Below, one piece after another: positions 7,051 to 14,420 of a DNA stretch of 28,949 nucleotides (position 1 is its first letter; each line of letters opens with the position of its first letter). Made by a program: the position numbers and the translations under genes. The DNA comes from Pseudobutyrivibrio xylanivorans. Lineage in GTDB: Bacteria > Bacillota > Clostridia > Lachnospirales > Lachnospiraceae. The notes below the pieces were generated by a model. The model saw nothing but the letters and a program-made list of their open reading frames with translations, searched no databases and was not told the origin of the DNA. The stretch lies in NCBI RefSeq assembly GCF_008935055.1, contig NZ_CP043029.1:53084-82032 (forward strand), written 5' to 3'.

Positions 7051-7080
7051 CAAAAGAAGAAGTGCACTATTGCACACTTC
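7051..7080 (-). terminator. Weak hairpin between the 133-aa gene and capF
   Basis: On the minus strand a stem GAAGTG (7080-7075) / CACTTC (7064-7059) is followed by a mixed T/C run. It could be a leaky terminator or attenuator in front of capF; the 123-base gap is otherwise unremarkable. Confidence 0.3.
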
Positions 7081-7107
7081 CCACAAAAAATCCCAAAATC
7101 AATAACA

Positions 7108-7509
7108 CTATTTACTAAAGGCTTCCATTAGCTTCGCAAAGAAACCTTTATGTTTTCTTTTCTCGAAAGAATACTTCGAATACTTTGAAAGAGGATCTGC
7201 ATCCGCGTCTAACTTCTCACAGAAAATCTGCATCCAGACTACATCCTCATCTTTTCCTTGGAACTCATCAAATTTTGCAGTCCCTTGTGTTAGATTCTGA
7301 TGCCTTGCACGAATAGCCTTGAGTCTGGCATAAACTACATCCCATTCAGGAATAACATCCCGTGCCTCAGTGTAACACTCCTTCATCTTTATCTGGTACT
7401 TTTTAACACCATCCTCTTTGACATTCAGGCGTCCACAAAGTACCTCGTCAAAATCCAGATATGCATCATAAAAACGTTCGTTAATTACTCTGTTCTTTTC
7501 GCTTCCCAT
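7108..7509 (-). CDS. Small soluble protein of unknown function in the glycan cluster
   Basis: 133 residues, strongly charged, no signal peptide and no membrane helix. Most of it looks alpha-helical (for example about 14-28, 36-53, 57-70) with a basic C-terminus (KYSFEKRKHKGFFAKLMEAF). I do not recognise a family. The ATG at 7509 has GAGGGGA six bases upstream. It follows the GT2 gene by only 24 bases and precedes capF, so it is likely co-transcribed with glycan genes. The amphipathic, Lys-rich tail could let it sit on the membrane beside the glycosyltransferase, but that is speculation. Confidence 0.7.
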   Translation of the reverse strand: MGSEKNRVINERFYDAYLDFDEVLCGRLNVKEDGVKKYQIKMKECYTEARDVIPEWDVVYARLKAIRARHQNLTQGTAKFDEFQGKDEDVVWMQIFCEKLDADADPLSKYSKYSFEKRKHKGFFAKLMEAFSK

Positions 7510-7533
7510 AACGTCCCCTCAAGCCTCAAAATG

Positions 7534-8496
7534 CTACTTTAACTCTTCACCATCTTTAGTAATAATACTATCTACAATATATATCGGACGATTTTTCACT
7601 TCTGCGAATATGATTGCAAGATATTCGGAAATGAATCCTAAAATAATGAACAGCACTCCAAACATGAAACATAATACAACAATGAGTGTCGAATATCCAT
7701 CTGGTGCTGTGCCAAGAAAATACTGCACAATCGAATAAATCATCAGAATCAATGCTGCAACGATAGAAACAACACCAGCATAAATTCCCATCTTCAAAGG
7801 AACATCTGAGAAATTACAGATTGCATTCAACGAAAGCTTAATGAGCGCCTTGAGATTATAATTACTTTCGCCTGCCACTCTGGCACTGGCCTCGAACTCA
7901 AGTGTAGTCTTTTTAAATCCCACATTCTGCACATAACCGCGGAGGAATCTAACTCGCTCGCGGTAATCATTTTTAAGTACAAGTGCAACGCGTCGCGATA
8001 TTGCGAAAAAGTCTGATGAATTATTCTCAAACTTTGTCTTTCCAGACATTGCATTCATAACCTTGTAGAATGCTGCCGAAGTAATGCGCTTGAAAAGTCC
8101 TGCATCAGCACGAGATGTCCGAACCATGGAAACAACATCATATCCTGCCTCAAGCTTTTCAACAATTGCAGGAATAGACTCTGGTGGATGCTGAAGATCT
8201 GCATCCATGCAAACCACTCCATCACCACTCGCATAATCAATGCCAGCAATCATTGCTGCCTCATGACCTCTATTTGCTGCAAAATTCACAACCGCTACAT
8301 GGTCATCCGCTGCTGCAAACTCTCTCAATATATCAAGGCTGCCGTCACGGCTGCCATCATTTACAAAAATCATCTCATAGTCCCAGCCAGTCTTCTTTGA
8401 CATCTCATTCAAAATCGGAGATGTGTGGTCATAAAACTGATGAAGTCCCAACTCTTCGTTATAGACTGAAACTACAATCGAAATCTTTTTTGCCAT
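7534..8496 (-). CDS. GtrB/DPM1-like family 2 glycosyltransferase with two C-terminal membrane helices
   Basis: 320 residues. The N-terminal GT-A domain (1 to about 225) has VVSVYNEE, a donor-site FVNDGSRDGS, VVCMDADLQHPPE with the catalytic DAD, and FLRGYVQNVGF. Two membrane helices follow (about 233-260 and 270-296), with a C-terminal YLAIIFAEVKNRPIYIV that is typical of GtrB/YfdH proteins. Such enzymes move a sugar from a nucleotide donor onto undecaprenyl phosphate on the inner face of the membrane. It is a paralogue of the gene at 12146-13078 in the same cluster. The sugar is not known. A terminator-like hairpin upstream suggests partly separate expression. Confidence 0.88.
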   Translation of the reverse strand: MAKKISIVVSVYNEELGLHQFYDHTSPILNEMSKKTGWDYEMIFVNDGSRDGSLDILREFAAADDHVAVVNFAANRGHEAAMIAGIDYASGDGVVCMDADLQHPPESIPAIVEKLEAGYDVVSMVRTSRADAGLFKRITSAAFYKVMNAMSGKTKFENNSSDFFAISRRVALVLKNDYRERVRFLRGYVQNVGFKKTTLEFEASARVAGESNYNLKALIKLSLNAICNFSDVPLKMGIYAGVVSIVAALILMIYSIVQYFLGTAPDGYSTLIVVLCFMFGVLFIILGFISEYLAIIFAEVKNRPIYIVDSIITKDGEELK

Positions 8497-8515
8497 ATAA
8501 ATAAAGTCCCTTTAC

Positions 8516-8558
8516 TTTAATAAAAGCTGCCATAAGCCAAACAGCAAATGGCAGCTTT
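8516..8558 (-). terminator. Rho-independent terminator after the secreted-protein gene
   Basis: On the minus strand AAAGCTGCCAT (8558-8548) and ATGGCAGCTTT (8533-8523) form an 11-bp perfect stem with a 14-base loop, followed by a T-rich tail TTATTAAAG. It sits right after the stop at 8566 and just before the GT2 gene at 8496, so it may cut or attenuate read-through into that gene. Confidence 0.7.
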
Positions 8559-8565
8559 AAAAATC

Positions 8566-9156
8566 TTAGTACAAGATGCCAGCAGGAATATTGACGTCGT
8601 ACCATACCCCATCCACGTTGACCTTATTTGCCTTAAGGTCACTAGTGGTGATAGCCTCAACGCCGGCTGCATCCATGAAAAACTCGAAGGTCTCAGCGAA
8701 GCCCTCTGGAGCTGTTGGCTGAGAAGTCATTGGTGCAACGATGTGATAACAAGCGTTGTCAGCAGTGGTTCCCTGAGTGATATTTGCCTTCATCCAAGCT
8801 TCCACAGCCTTAACCTTCTGCGCATCTGTCATATCATCAGTGATGATTGTCTTTAAAATGTCGAGAGCGAAAATCTTGTAAGCAACGATATCGCTTTCTG
8901 CATTTAGCTGGCTTGTAAGAACATCCTTGTTAATCTTTACGATTCTGCCTTCCTCAACGCCGAAGAACTTATAGTGATTGTAGAGCTTTGCCTTGTCATC
9001 ACCAAAGGCTGCCTTTACATCCGCATAGCGATTTGCATAATCGACTGCGTCAAAATTTTCCTCTGTAATATCGTAGTTGTAAACCTTAGCCTCAGCAGTA
9101 ATGCTTGTTGAAACCAAAGTAACTGCCATCAAAGCTAATACTAATAATTTCTTCAT
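8566..9156 (-). CDS. Small secreted protein with a degenerate transglutaminase-like C-terminus
   Basis: 196 residues from the ATG at 9156 (AGGAGGG nine bases upstream; an upstream TTG at 9207 is less likely). A signal peptide MKKLLVLALMAVTLVSTSITAEA is clear. Residues about 32-65 (Y-A-N-R-Y-A-D-V-K-A-A-F-G-D-D ... HYKFFGVEEGR) match a short repeat common in secreted Lachnospiraceae proteins. The C-terminal part (GFAETFEFFMDAAGVEA ... NVDGVWYDVNI) follows the transglutaminase-like pattern, but the catalytic Cys is replaced and the His-Ala-Trp motif is absent, and the protein stops at that point. So it is probably not an enzyme. It follows the aminotransferase gene by 28 bases. A structural or binding role outside the cell is inferred. 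Confidence 0.8.
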   Translation of the reverse strand: MKKLLVLALMAVTLVSTSITAEAKVYNYDITEENFDAVDYANRYADVKAAFGDDKAKLYNHYKFFGVEEGRIVKINKDVLTSQLNAESDIVAYKIFALDILKTIITDDMTDAQKVKAVEAWMKANITQGTTADNACYHIVAPMTSQPTAPEGFAETFEFFMDAAGVEAITTSDLKANKVNVDGVWYDVNIPAGILY

Positions 9157-9184
9157 ACTTGAAACCCTCCTGCATCCTATTATA

Positions 9185-10492
9185 CTATTCAAAACAAGCG
9201 CGTACAACTTCGATTACGCGGTCCTGCTGCTCTGGTGTCATTTTGTTATCACTTGGGAGGCAAAGTCCACGATTGAAAATATCGCTGCCTCTATCAAGAA
9301 GCTTGCCATCCTCGCCACGTACACCGCCTGCGATATATGCATTTGTCACTGCACGTCCATTTCCCTCTCGAGTTACAAATGGGTTCATACGATAAATTGG
9401 CTGCATGTGCATTGGCTTCCAAATAGGACGTCCCTCTGCATTGATGCTTGCAAGCGCCTGAAGAATTTCTGTTGGGCAGCTCTTGCCATGCTCTGGTGTG
9501 AAAAGCACATCCTGCTCACCACGAACCTGTGGGCACATTGCTTCATCATCCACAATAAGGCATGACAACCAGTAGTTTGGCTCACTATTCTCAAAATCAA
9601 TTGGATTCATCTGAACTGGAAGACCCTTGAAGCCCTCTTTATAACGCTCATAAATAGCCTTCTTCTGAGAGATATGCTCCTCCAAATAAGGCATCTGACC
9701 ACGAACGATTCCAGCAGTAACATTGCTCATGCGATAGTTATAACCAACCTCTTCATGCTGGTACCAAGGAGCTGCCTCGCGAGCCTGTGTTGACCACTTG
9801 CGAACCTTCTCAGCGGCCTCCTTGCTATTTGTAAGGAAGCATCCTCCTGATGAGCCAGTAATAATCTTATTTCCATTGAAAGAAATTGTATTGTAATGAC
9901 CAAAGGTACCTGTCTGAGCCCCCTTATAGGTTGCACCGAAAGACTCTGCTGCATCCTCAACGAGAATAGCTCCGTGCTTTTCAATTATTGCATTAAGCTC
10001 GTCAATCTTTCCAGGTGTTCCATAAAGATGCGCACAAACCACAACCTTTACCTCTGGATAAATCTCGAATGCCTTTTCAAGTGCTACAGGGTCCATGTTC
10101 CAAGTATCATCCTCTGTGTCGATAAATACAGGGATTCCACCCTCATAAACAACTGGATTTACAGTAGCATCAAATGTCATGTCTGAGCAGAAAACTCTGT
10201 GTCCCTCAAGTGCACCGTGACCAACTGCTGGCATACCGTAGGCTTCAATTCCTGCAAGCTTCATTGAAAGATGAAGGCTTGATGTACCAGTTGAAAGTGC
10301 AACTGCATATTTAACGCCAACCTTCTCAGCAACCAAACGCTCAGCCTCGTTAATATTCTCACCTGATGTAGAAATCCAGGTGCTCTTGTAAGCTTCCTCC
10401 ATCCACTTCAACTCGTCACCGTGGAGTGTAGGAGTTGAAAGGCTAACCTTCTCTTCAAATTTATCAAATTTCTTAGAAAACATTTCTTTCAC
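9185..10492 (-). CDS. PglE-type PLP-dependent sugar 4-aminotransferase (DegT/DnrJ/EryC1/StrS)
   Basis: 435 residues. Fold-type I signatures are STGTSSLHL (PLP phosphate site), FSDMTFDATVNPVVY-like residues, VEDAAESFGATYKG (PLP Asp), and SFNGNKIITGSSGG with the Schiff-base lysine. The segment VFIDTEDDTWNMDP resembles PglE, which aminates C4 of the 4-keto-6-deoxy sugar made by PglF, forming UDP-4-amino-4,6-dideoxy-GlcNAc. A PglF-type dehydratase lies at 19484-21433; no PglD acetyltransferase is in the window. It is longer than PglE (about 386 aa) through an insert near residues 90-105. The ribosome site AAGGTG is six bases before the ATG. Cytoplasmic. Confidence 0.87.
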   Translation of the reverse strand: MKEMFSKKFDKFEEKVSLSTPTLHGDELKWMEEAYKSTWISTSGENINEAERLVAEKVGVKYAVALSTGTSSLHLSMKLAGIEAYGMPAVGHGALEGHRVFCSDMTFDATVNPVVYEGGIPVFIDTEDDTWNMDPVALEKAFEIYPEVKVVVCAHLYGTPGKIDELNAIIEKHGAILVEDAAESFGATYKGAQTGTFGHYNTISFNGNKIITGSSGGCFLTNSKEAAEKVRKWSTQAREAAPWYQHEEVGYNYRMSNVTAGIVRGQMPYLEEHISQKKAIYERYKEGFKGLPVQMNPIDFENSEPNYWLSCLIVDDEAMCPQVRGEQDVLFTPEHGKSCPTEILQALASINAEGRPIWKPMHMQPIYRMNPFVTREGNGRAVTNAYIAGGVRGEDGKLLDRGSDIFNRGLCLPSDNKMTPEQQDRVIEVVRACFE

Positions 10493-10550
10493 CTTCTTAA
10501 ATAATGCTGTTTCTATCTATCCGCCTATTACATATCTAGGCAGACCTATT

Positions 10551-12143
10551 CTAGTCCATCTCGCCCAACTTGACAATAACCTTTCCATCAATCACTGCAA
10601 TTGCGCCATCGTTTGGATAGGTCGGCATCAGCTGAACCTCGGCCTCTGCGCCAACAGTTCCGTCATCCACAAGCACATGCTCGTTACCGAATCCAAGGTG
10701 CTCCCTTAGGAAATAAATGGAGCCCTCATATTTCACAAGGTCTGTGTATCTAGGGAACTTGTCAATTTTCACTGCATCAAGCTGCTCGCTGTTATCAACG
10801 GTTGTAAATGTAGCATCATCCAAATTGTGCCATCCCACAAGGATAATATCCATATCCTGCTCAAAACCATCTGTAGTCTTGATAGCGGTAATCATCTGAT
10901 TGAAATAGGAAATTGCTTGCTCCTGCGCAATTTCAGCCTTCATATAAGCTGCATTATCCATGTAGGTATAGCCTAATGTCATAACAAAAAGCGAGATAAT
11001 CTGCAGCCATGTTGCCACAAAAACCACTTTATCCACAAGCACGGTAGCCATATCCACCATCTGCAATCGTTCTATCAACAACAGTGGCAAAATAAATACA
11101 AAGATATCCCCATAAAGCATCAGGGAATCAACATTATATTCACTGCTGGTAGAAAGAAGATAAACAATATTCATTCCTATTGGTAGGAACACCAGGCCAA
11201 TCAAGCTGATGAGTTTTATAGAAATCTTCTCCTTTGCCCGTGCAAGAAGAAATGTAATCTGCACCAAAGTAATTACAAAAATCAGTGCTGTAAAGGCTCT
11301 CTGATAGAGCACTGCATTGATGCCCGCCTGACCAAAACCAAGGAACGCCTTTATCATTCCCACAAATGCTGCTGGCAACTTGCTAAGGTCGTAGCCTTCA
11401 TTCATGCCCTTGTACTCTACGGCATTGATATGCTTTATAAGCATAGTAACCTTACGAAGAATTGCCCAAAGCACTAAACTGACTCCAAGCTGCGCCAGAT
11501 ATGTGAGACCACGTTTGATGTATGCGCCCACACTATCAAACTCTCCGTCCAATACACCAAAGAAAAGCTTAATCAAAAATAGTGCAATAGTCACTGCAAA
11601 ATATGCCTGATATATTCCAAGGCTTATTGTACAAAGCAGTACTGATATTAAAAACGTAAATACGGATTTACGCTTCGTATATACGTATACGCAATAGATT
11701 GCTAAAAACAATCCCAGATGATATTCCCAAGCGGTAAACATAAAAGAAAAGATACTTGTCACAACAGGGTATACCACCATTATCACGCCGATGGCTGATG
11801 CTAAAAATCTGCTTTTTACATCAAACATCTGAATCATAACCATTGCAGCCAAAGCTATAAACACAATTGAAAGGATTCCGTTGAACACCGGCACTGAAAA
11901 TAGCTTGGTGGTCATCATCTGAATATCATAGATGAATCCTAACATCCAACGTCCTGACTCATAGGTGCCTCCCAAATTAAAAAGGCAGGCGGTGTTGTCA
12001 TGATAGGAAATGCGATTGAAAATGATATAACCGTGAGCCATAAGCCCTGCAATCATCACAGAAACAAATGCAAAAATCTGCTGTGAGCTAAGACGGTCAC
12101 GGACTGATTTAATAAAATCCTCGATTGGATTTGTAAAATTCAT
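10551..12143 (-). CDS. GtrII-type membrane glucosyltransferase
   Basis: 530 residues, about 10-11 predicted membrane helices and an extracytoplasmic C-terminal domain of roughly 120 residues (about 410-530). The N-terminal motif NRISYHDNTACLFNLGGTYESGRWMLG is the hallmark of the Glucos_trans_II (GtrII) family, which takes a sugar from a polyprenyl-phosphate carrier and adds it to a surface polymer on the outer face. The gene begins two bases after gtrB stops, with a GAGGAA site inside gtrB, so the donor-making and donor-using enzymes are coupled. The acceptor glycan is not known. There is no GtrA flippase in the pair. Confidence 0.85.
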   Translation of the reverse strand: MNFTNPIEDFIKSVRDRLSSQQIFAFVSVMIAGLMAHGYIIFNRISYHDNTACLFNLGGTYESGRWMLGFIYDIQMMTTKLFSVPVFNGILSIVFIALAAMVMIQMFDVKSRFLASAIGVIMVVYPVVTSIFSFMFTAWEYHLGLFLAIYCVYVYTKRKSVFTFLISVLLCTISLGIYQAYFAVTIALFLIKLFFGVLDGEFDSVGAYIKRGLTYLAQLGVSLVLWAILRKVTMLIKHINAVEYKGMNEGYDLSKLPAAFVGMIKAFLGFGQAGINAVLYQRAFTALIFVITLVQITFLLARAKEKISIKLISLIGLVFLPIGMNIVYLLSTSSEYNVDSLMLYGDIFVFILPLLLIERLQMVDMATVLVDKVVFVATWLQIISLFVMTLGYTYMDNAAYMKAEIAQEQAISYFNQMITAIKTTDGFEQDMDIILVGWHNLDDATFTTVDNSEQLDAVKIDKFPRYTDLVKYEGSIYFLREHLGFGNEHVLVDDGTVGAEAEVQLMPTYPNDGAIAVIDGKVIVKLGEMD

Positions 12144-12145
12144 AA

Positions 12146-13078
12146 TTATTCCTCTTCCTGCACTAAGTAAATTGGTCTCTGCTTGGTTTCAAGGTATGCC
12201 TTTGAAAGGTACTGTCCCAGCACACCCATGCAGAAAAGCTGGATACCGGAAACCAAGAGGAAAATACAAACCATTGATGGCCAACCACTTGTCGGATCTC
12301 CGAACACAAGTGTACGCACAATAATGACAACAATAAATATAAATGCCACCAGGCACATGATTACGCCAAAAATAGAAGCCATAACAAGTGGTGCTGTCGA
12401 GAAGGCAACGATACCATCAATTGCATAAACAAACAGCTTCCAGAAAGACCACTTGGTCTCTCCTGCTACACGTTCAACATTTTCAAACTCCAGCCACTTA
12501 CGCTTGAAGCCAACCCAGCCGAAAATGCCCTTTGAGAAACGGTTGTATTCGCGCATAGAAACAATAGCATCCACTACCTTGCGAGTCATCATCTGATAAT
12601 CGCGGGCACCATCAACGATATCTGCACTGGAAATCTTGTTCATGAGCTTGTAGAATTTGCGAGCAAACCATGAACGAATAGGCGGCTCTCCCTTTCTATC
12701 CACACGTCGTGTAGCTACGCACTCATATTCACCCGACTCTATATAGGAAAGCATCTCTGGAAGCATAGCAGGTGGATCCTGCAAATCAGCATCCATGATT
12801 ACCACATAATCACCCTTGGACTTTTCAAGTCCTGCATAGATGCCAGCCTCCTTGCCAAAATTTCTAGAAAACGAAACATAGTGCACTCGCTCATCCTGTT
12901 TATGTAGCTGGCGGCACACCTCTAAAGTCCTATCCTTTGAGCCATCATCCACAAACATAAACTCCAAATCCACCGATGAAAGCTTGTCCTCCATCTCGTG
13001 AACAGTCTTATAAAAAATTGGAAGTGACTCTTCCTCGTTATAGCATGGAACTATTATTGTAAGTAGTTTTTTATCCAT
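12146..13078 (-). CDS. GtrB-type polyprenyl-phosphate glycosyltransferase
   Basis: 310 residues. The GT2 domain has VPCYNEEESLP, FVDDGSKDRT, VVIMDADLQDPP (catalytic DAD) and ARDYQMMTRKV. Two C-terminal membrane helices (about 230-255 and 266-292) end in YLSKAYLETKQRPIYLV, the classical GtrB ending. GtrB loads glucose from UDP-Glc onto undecaprenyl phosphate. It is immediately followed by a GtrII-type transferase, which would use the lipid-linked sugar. An AGAGGA site precedes the ATG. It lies 23 bases after the AAA+ ATPase gene and may share its promoter. Confidence 0.92.
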   Translation of the reverse strand: MDKKLLTIIVPCYNEEESLPIFYKTVHEMEDKLSSVDLEFMFVDDGSKDRTLEVCRQLHKQDERVHYVSFSRNFGKEAGIYAGLEKSKGDYVVIMDADLQDPPAMLPEMLSYIESGEYECVATRRVDRKGEPPIRSWFARKFYKLMNKISSADIVDGARDYQMMTRKVVDAIVSMREYNRFSKGIFGWVGFKRKWLEFENVERVAGETKWSFWKLFVYAIDGIVAFSTAPLVMASIFGVIMCLVAFIFIVVIIVRTLVFGDPTSGWPSMVCIFLLVSGIQLFCMGVLGQYLSKAYLETKQRPIYLVQEEE

Positions 13079-13101
13079 TTGAATCCTCTTTAAGCGTAAT
13101 A

Positions 13102-14202
13102 TTAATCAATATGATATAGTCTAACATAATTTCCAAACTCTGGTAGAGTAAGCCAATATAATCCCTCGCGATTATCAGATGTAGCAACTATTCCTTTGCC
13201 TACCAGCCTCTCCCTATAAGTACCAAATGTTGTAGATTTCATTCCTTCATTTATCGACTCAAGATACTTCAATATATCCTCGCGTTTAATCTTCTTGGCA
13301 TCTGCATTGAGAACAGTCATTGCTTTGACAATAATCTTATCCTTCTCTGACAATTCCGTCCACAGTTTTGAATAACAGTACTTTATCAGCTCTGAGCGAT
13401 ATTCCATCTCAACATCTCTTACGCTATCTTTTTCATTGATATATTTTTCAAAATACCAGTATCCCAACAACTGATAAGCAAACGCGTACCCCTTAGTCAT
13501 CTTTGCCAATCGGATTCCCTCAGGCTCATCGATATTAAAGGTATTGCAATATGACACCGCCATTTGACTCTCATCAAGAGGCTCAACTTCCTTTTCCAAA
13601 AGCCTTGTCAAAAAAGTGCTTCCTTTAAAGTCTTCCTTGTTCTGAATATCTTTATAATTAGTATACAGTCCAGTCATTATCAAATACACTGGTAAATCCC
13701 TTGAATCTGTAAGTAGCTGTTGAAATGTGTGTGCAAAAATCTTCATCTCTTCATTAGCCATCACATCATCAATAGTTATCAAGACTTTAATGCCTTTTGC
13801 TGCAAGTGTCTCAATCATATTTGAAATCATAGTATATATGTCAAATACTTTTTCTTTATTATACTCAAATCCTACGCTAATAGAAGCGACAGAAAGACTT
13901 ACACCTTTAGGCTTAACAAAATGCTTGGCACACATTGGATGTTCGGATAGCTTAGCAGCCAGCTGACCAACCATATCAACAGTTGCGTTCAAATTGTACA
14001 CAATCCAATCCTTCCGTTCTGATAGTTCTCGCGCAATCGTCGACAACATTACAGTCTTTCCCGAACCTCTCACTCCCGTCAATATATACGCACGCTCCGA
14101 AGGCTGTGGATATGTGAAATTTTCTAATATCTCCTCCGTTAATATTGGAGATATATATTTAATTGGCTTCGCGCCAAAAGCATGTGTAAAAGGATTTTGC
14201 AT
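13102..14202 (-). CDS. AAA+ ATPase with C-terminal winged helix, unknown function
   Basis: 366 residues. Walker A is GVRGSGKT (about 44-51) and Walker B is VLITIDDV (about 139-146); sensor-like MTGLYTN follows near 178. The C-terminal 70 or so residues (KIKREDILKYLESINEGMKSTTFGTYRERLVGKGIV) look like a winged helix ending in an aromatic-rich strand. This is the layout of the Orc1/Cdc6-like or STAND-type ATPases often called simply ATP-binding protein. No signal peptide or membrane helix. It has its own promoter, with seven 10-bp direct repeats abutting the -35 box, and interrupts the run of glycan genes. Autoregulation by DNA binding is a reasonable inference. It is not a recognised glycan enzyme. 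Confidence 0.75.
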   Translation of the reverse strand: MQNPFTHAFGAKPIKYISPILTEEILENFTYPQPSERAYILTGVRGSGKTVMLSTIARELSERKDWIVYNLNATVDMVGQLAAKLSEHPMCAKHFVKPKGVSLSVASISVGFEYNKEKVFDIYTMISNMIETLAAKGIKVLITIDDVMANEEMKIFAHTFQQLLTDSRDLPVYLIMTGLYTNYKDIQNKEDFKGSTFLTRLLEKEVEPLDESQMAVSYCNTFNIDEPEGIRLAKMTKGYAFAYQLLGYWYFEKYINEKDSVRDVEMEYRSELIKYCYSKLWTELSEKDKIIVKAMTVLNADAKKIKREDILKYLESINEGMKSTTFGTYRERLVGKGIVATSDNREGLYWLTLPEFGNYVRLYHID

Positions 14203-14232
14203 ATCGCACCTCTCATTCCTTATCTATTATAT

Positions 14233-14261
14233 ATTTTATGCCCTCCTCCTCAGTTCGTCAA
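14233..14261 (-). promoter_or_regulatory. Promoter of the AAA+ ATPase gene
   Basis: On the minus strand TTGACG (14261-14256), 17 bases, TAAAAT (14238-14233). Five of six bases match in each box. It lies about 30 bases upstream of the ATG at 14202, and the direct-repeat array begins at the very next base. Confidence 0.7.
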
Positions 14262-14369
14262 CCTTTAGTATCCTTTAGTATCCTTTAGTATTAATTATCC
14301 AAACCGGCAACCTTTAGTATTCTTTAGTATCGCACTCATAAACTGGAAACCTTTAGTATTCTTTAGTAT
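14262..14369. repeat. Seven 10-bp direct repeats (CCTTTAGTAT on +) upstream of the ATPase promoter
   Basis: Copies at 14262, 14272, 14282 (three in tandem), 14311, 14321 (two) and 14350, 14360 (two); the second copy in each pair begins TC instead of CC. On the minus strand the unit is ATACTAAAGG. Spacing within groups is exactly 10 bp, and groups start 49 and 39 bp apart, close to whole helical turns. The last copy touches the -35 box of the ATPase promoter. This suggests cooperative protein binding sites; the repeats are too short and have no spacers of CRISPR type. Confidence 0.85.
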
Positions 14370-14375
14370 TCCATG

Positions 14376-14405
14376 ATAAAAGGCCGCCCCAAACCTGAGG
14401 CAGCC
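14376..14405 (-). terminator. Rho-independent terminator of the polymerase gene
   Basis: On the minus strand GGCTGCC (14405-14399) pairs with GGCGGCC (14388-14382) with one G-U pair and is followed by TTTTAT. It lies 15 bases after the stop of the O-antigen polymerase-like gene and separates it from the ATPase transcription unit. Confidence 0.7.
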
Positions 14406-14420
14406 TATGTACTCTCGATA

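Noticed and set aside
9101..9565. 154-residue open frame on the plus strand across two genes
   Set aside because: It is antisense to the secreted protein and the aminotransferase, both with clear family or signal features; it has no coherent protein features.
14262..14369. Direct repeats as a CRISPR array
   Set aside because: The unit is only 10 bp, mostly in direct tandem with no 30-base spacers, and no cas gene is near. Promoter-linked binding sites explain it better.
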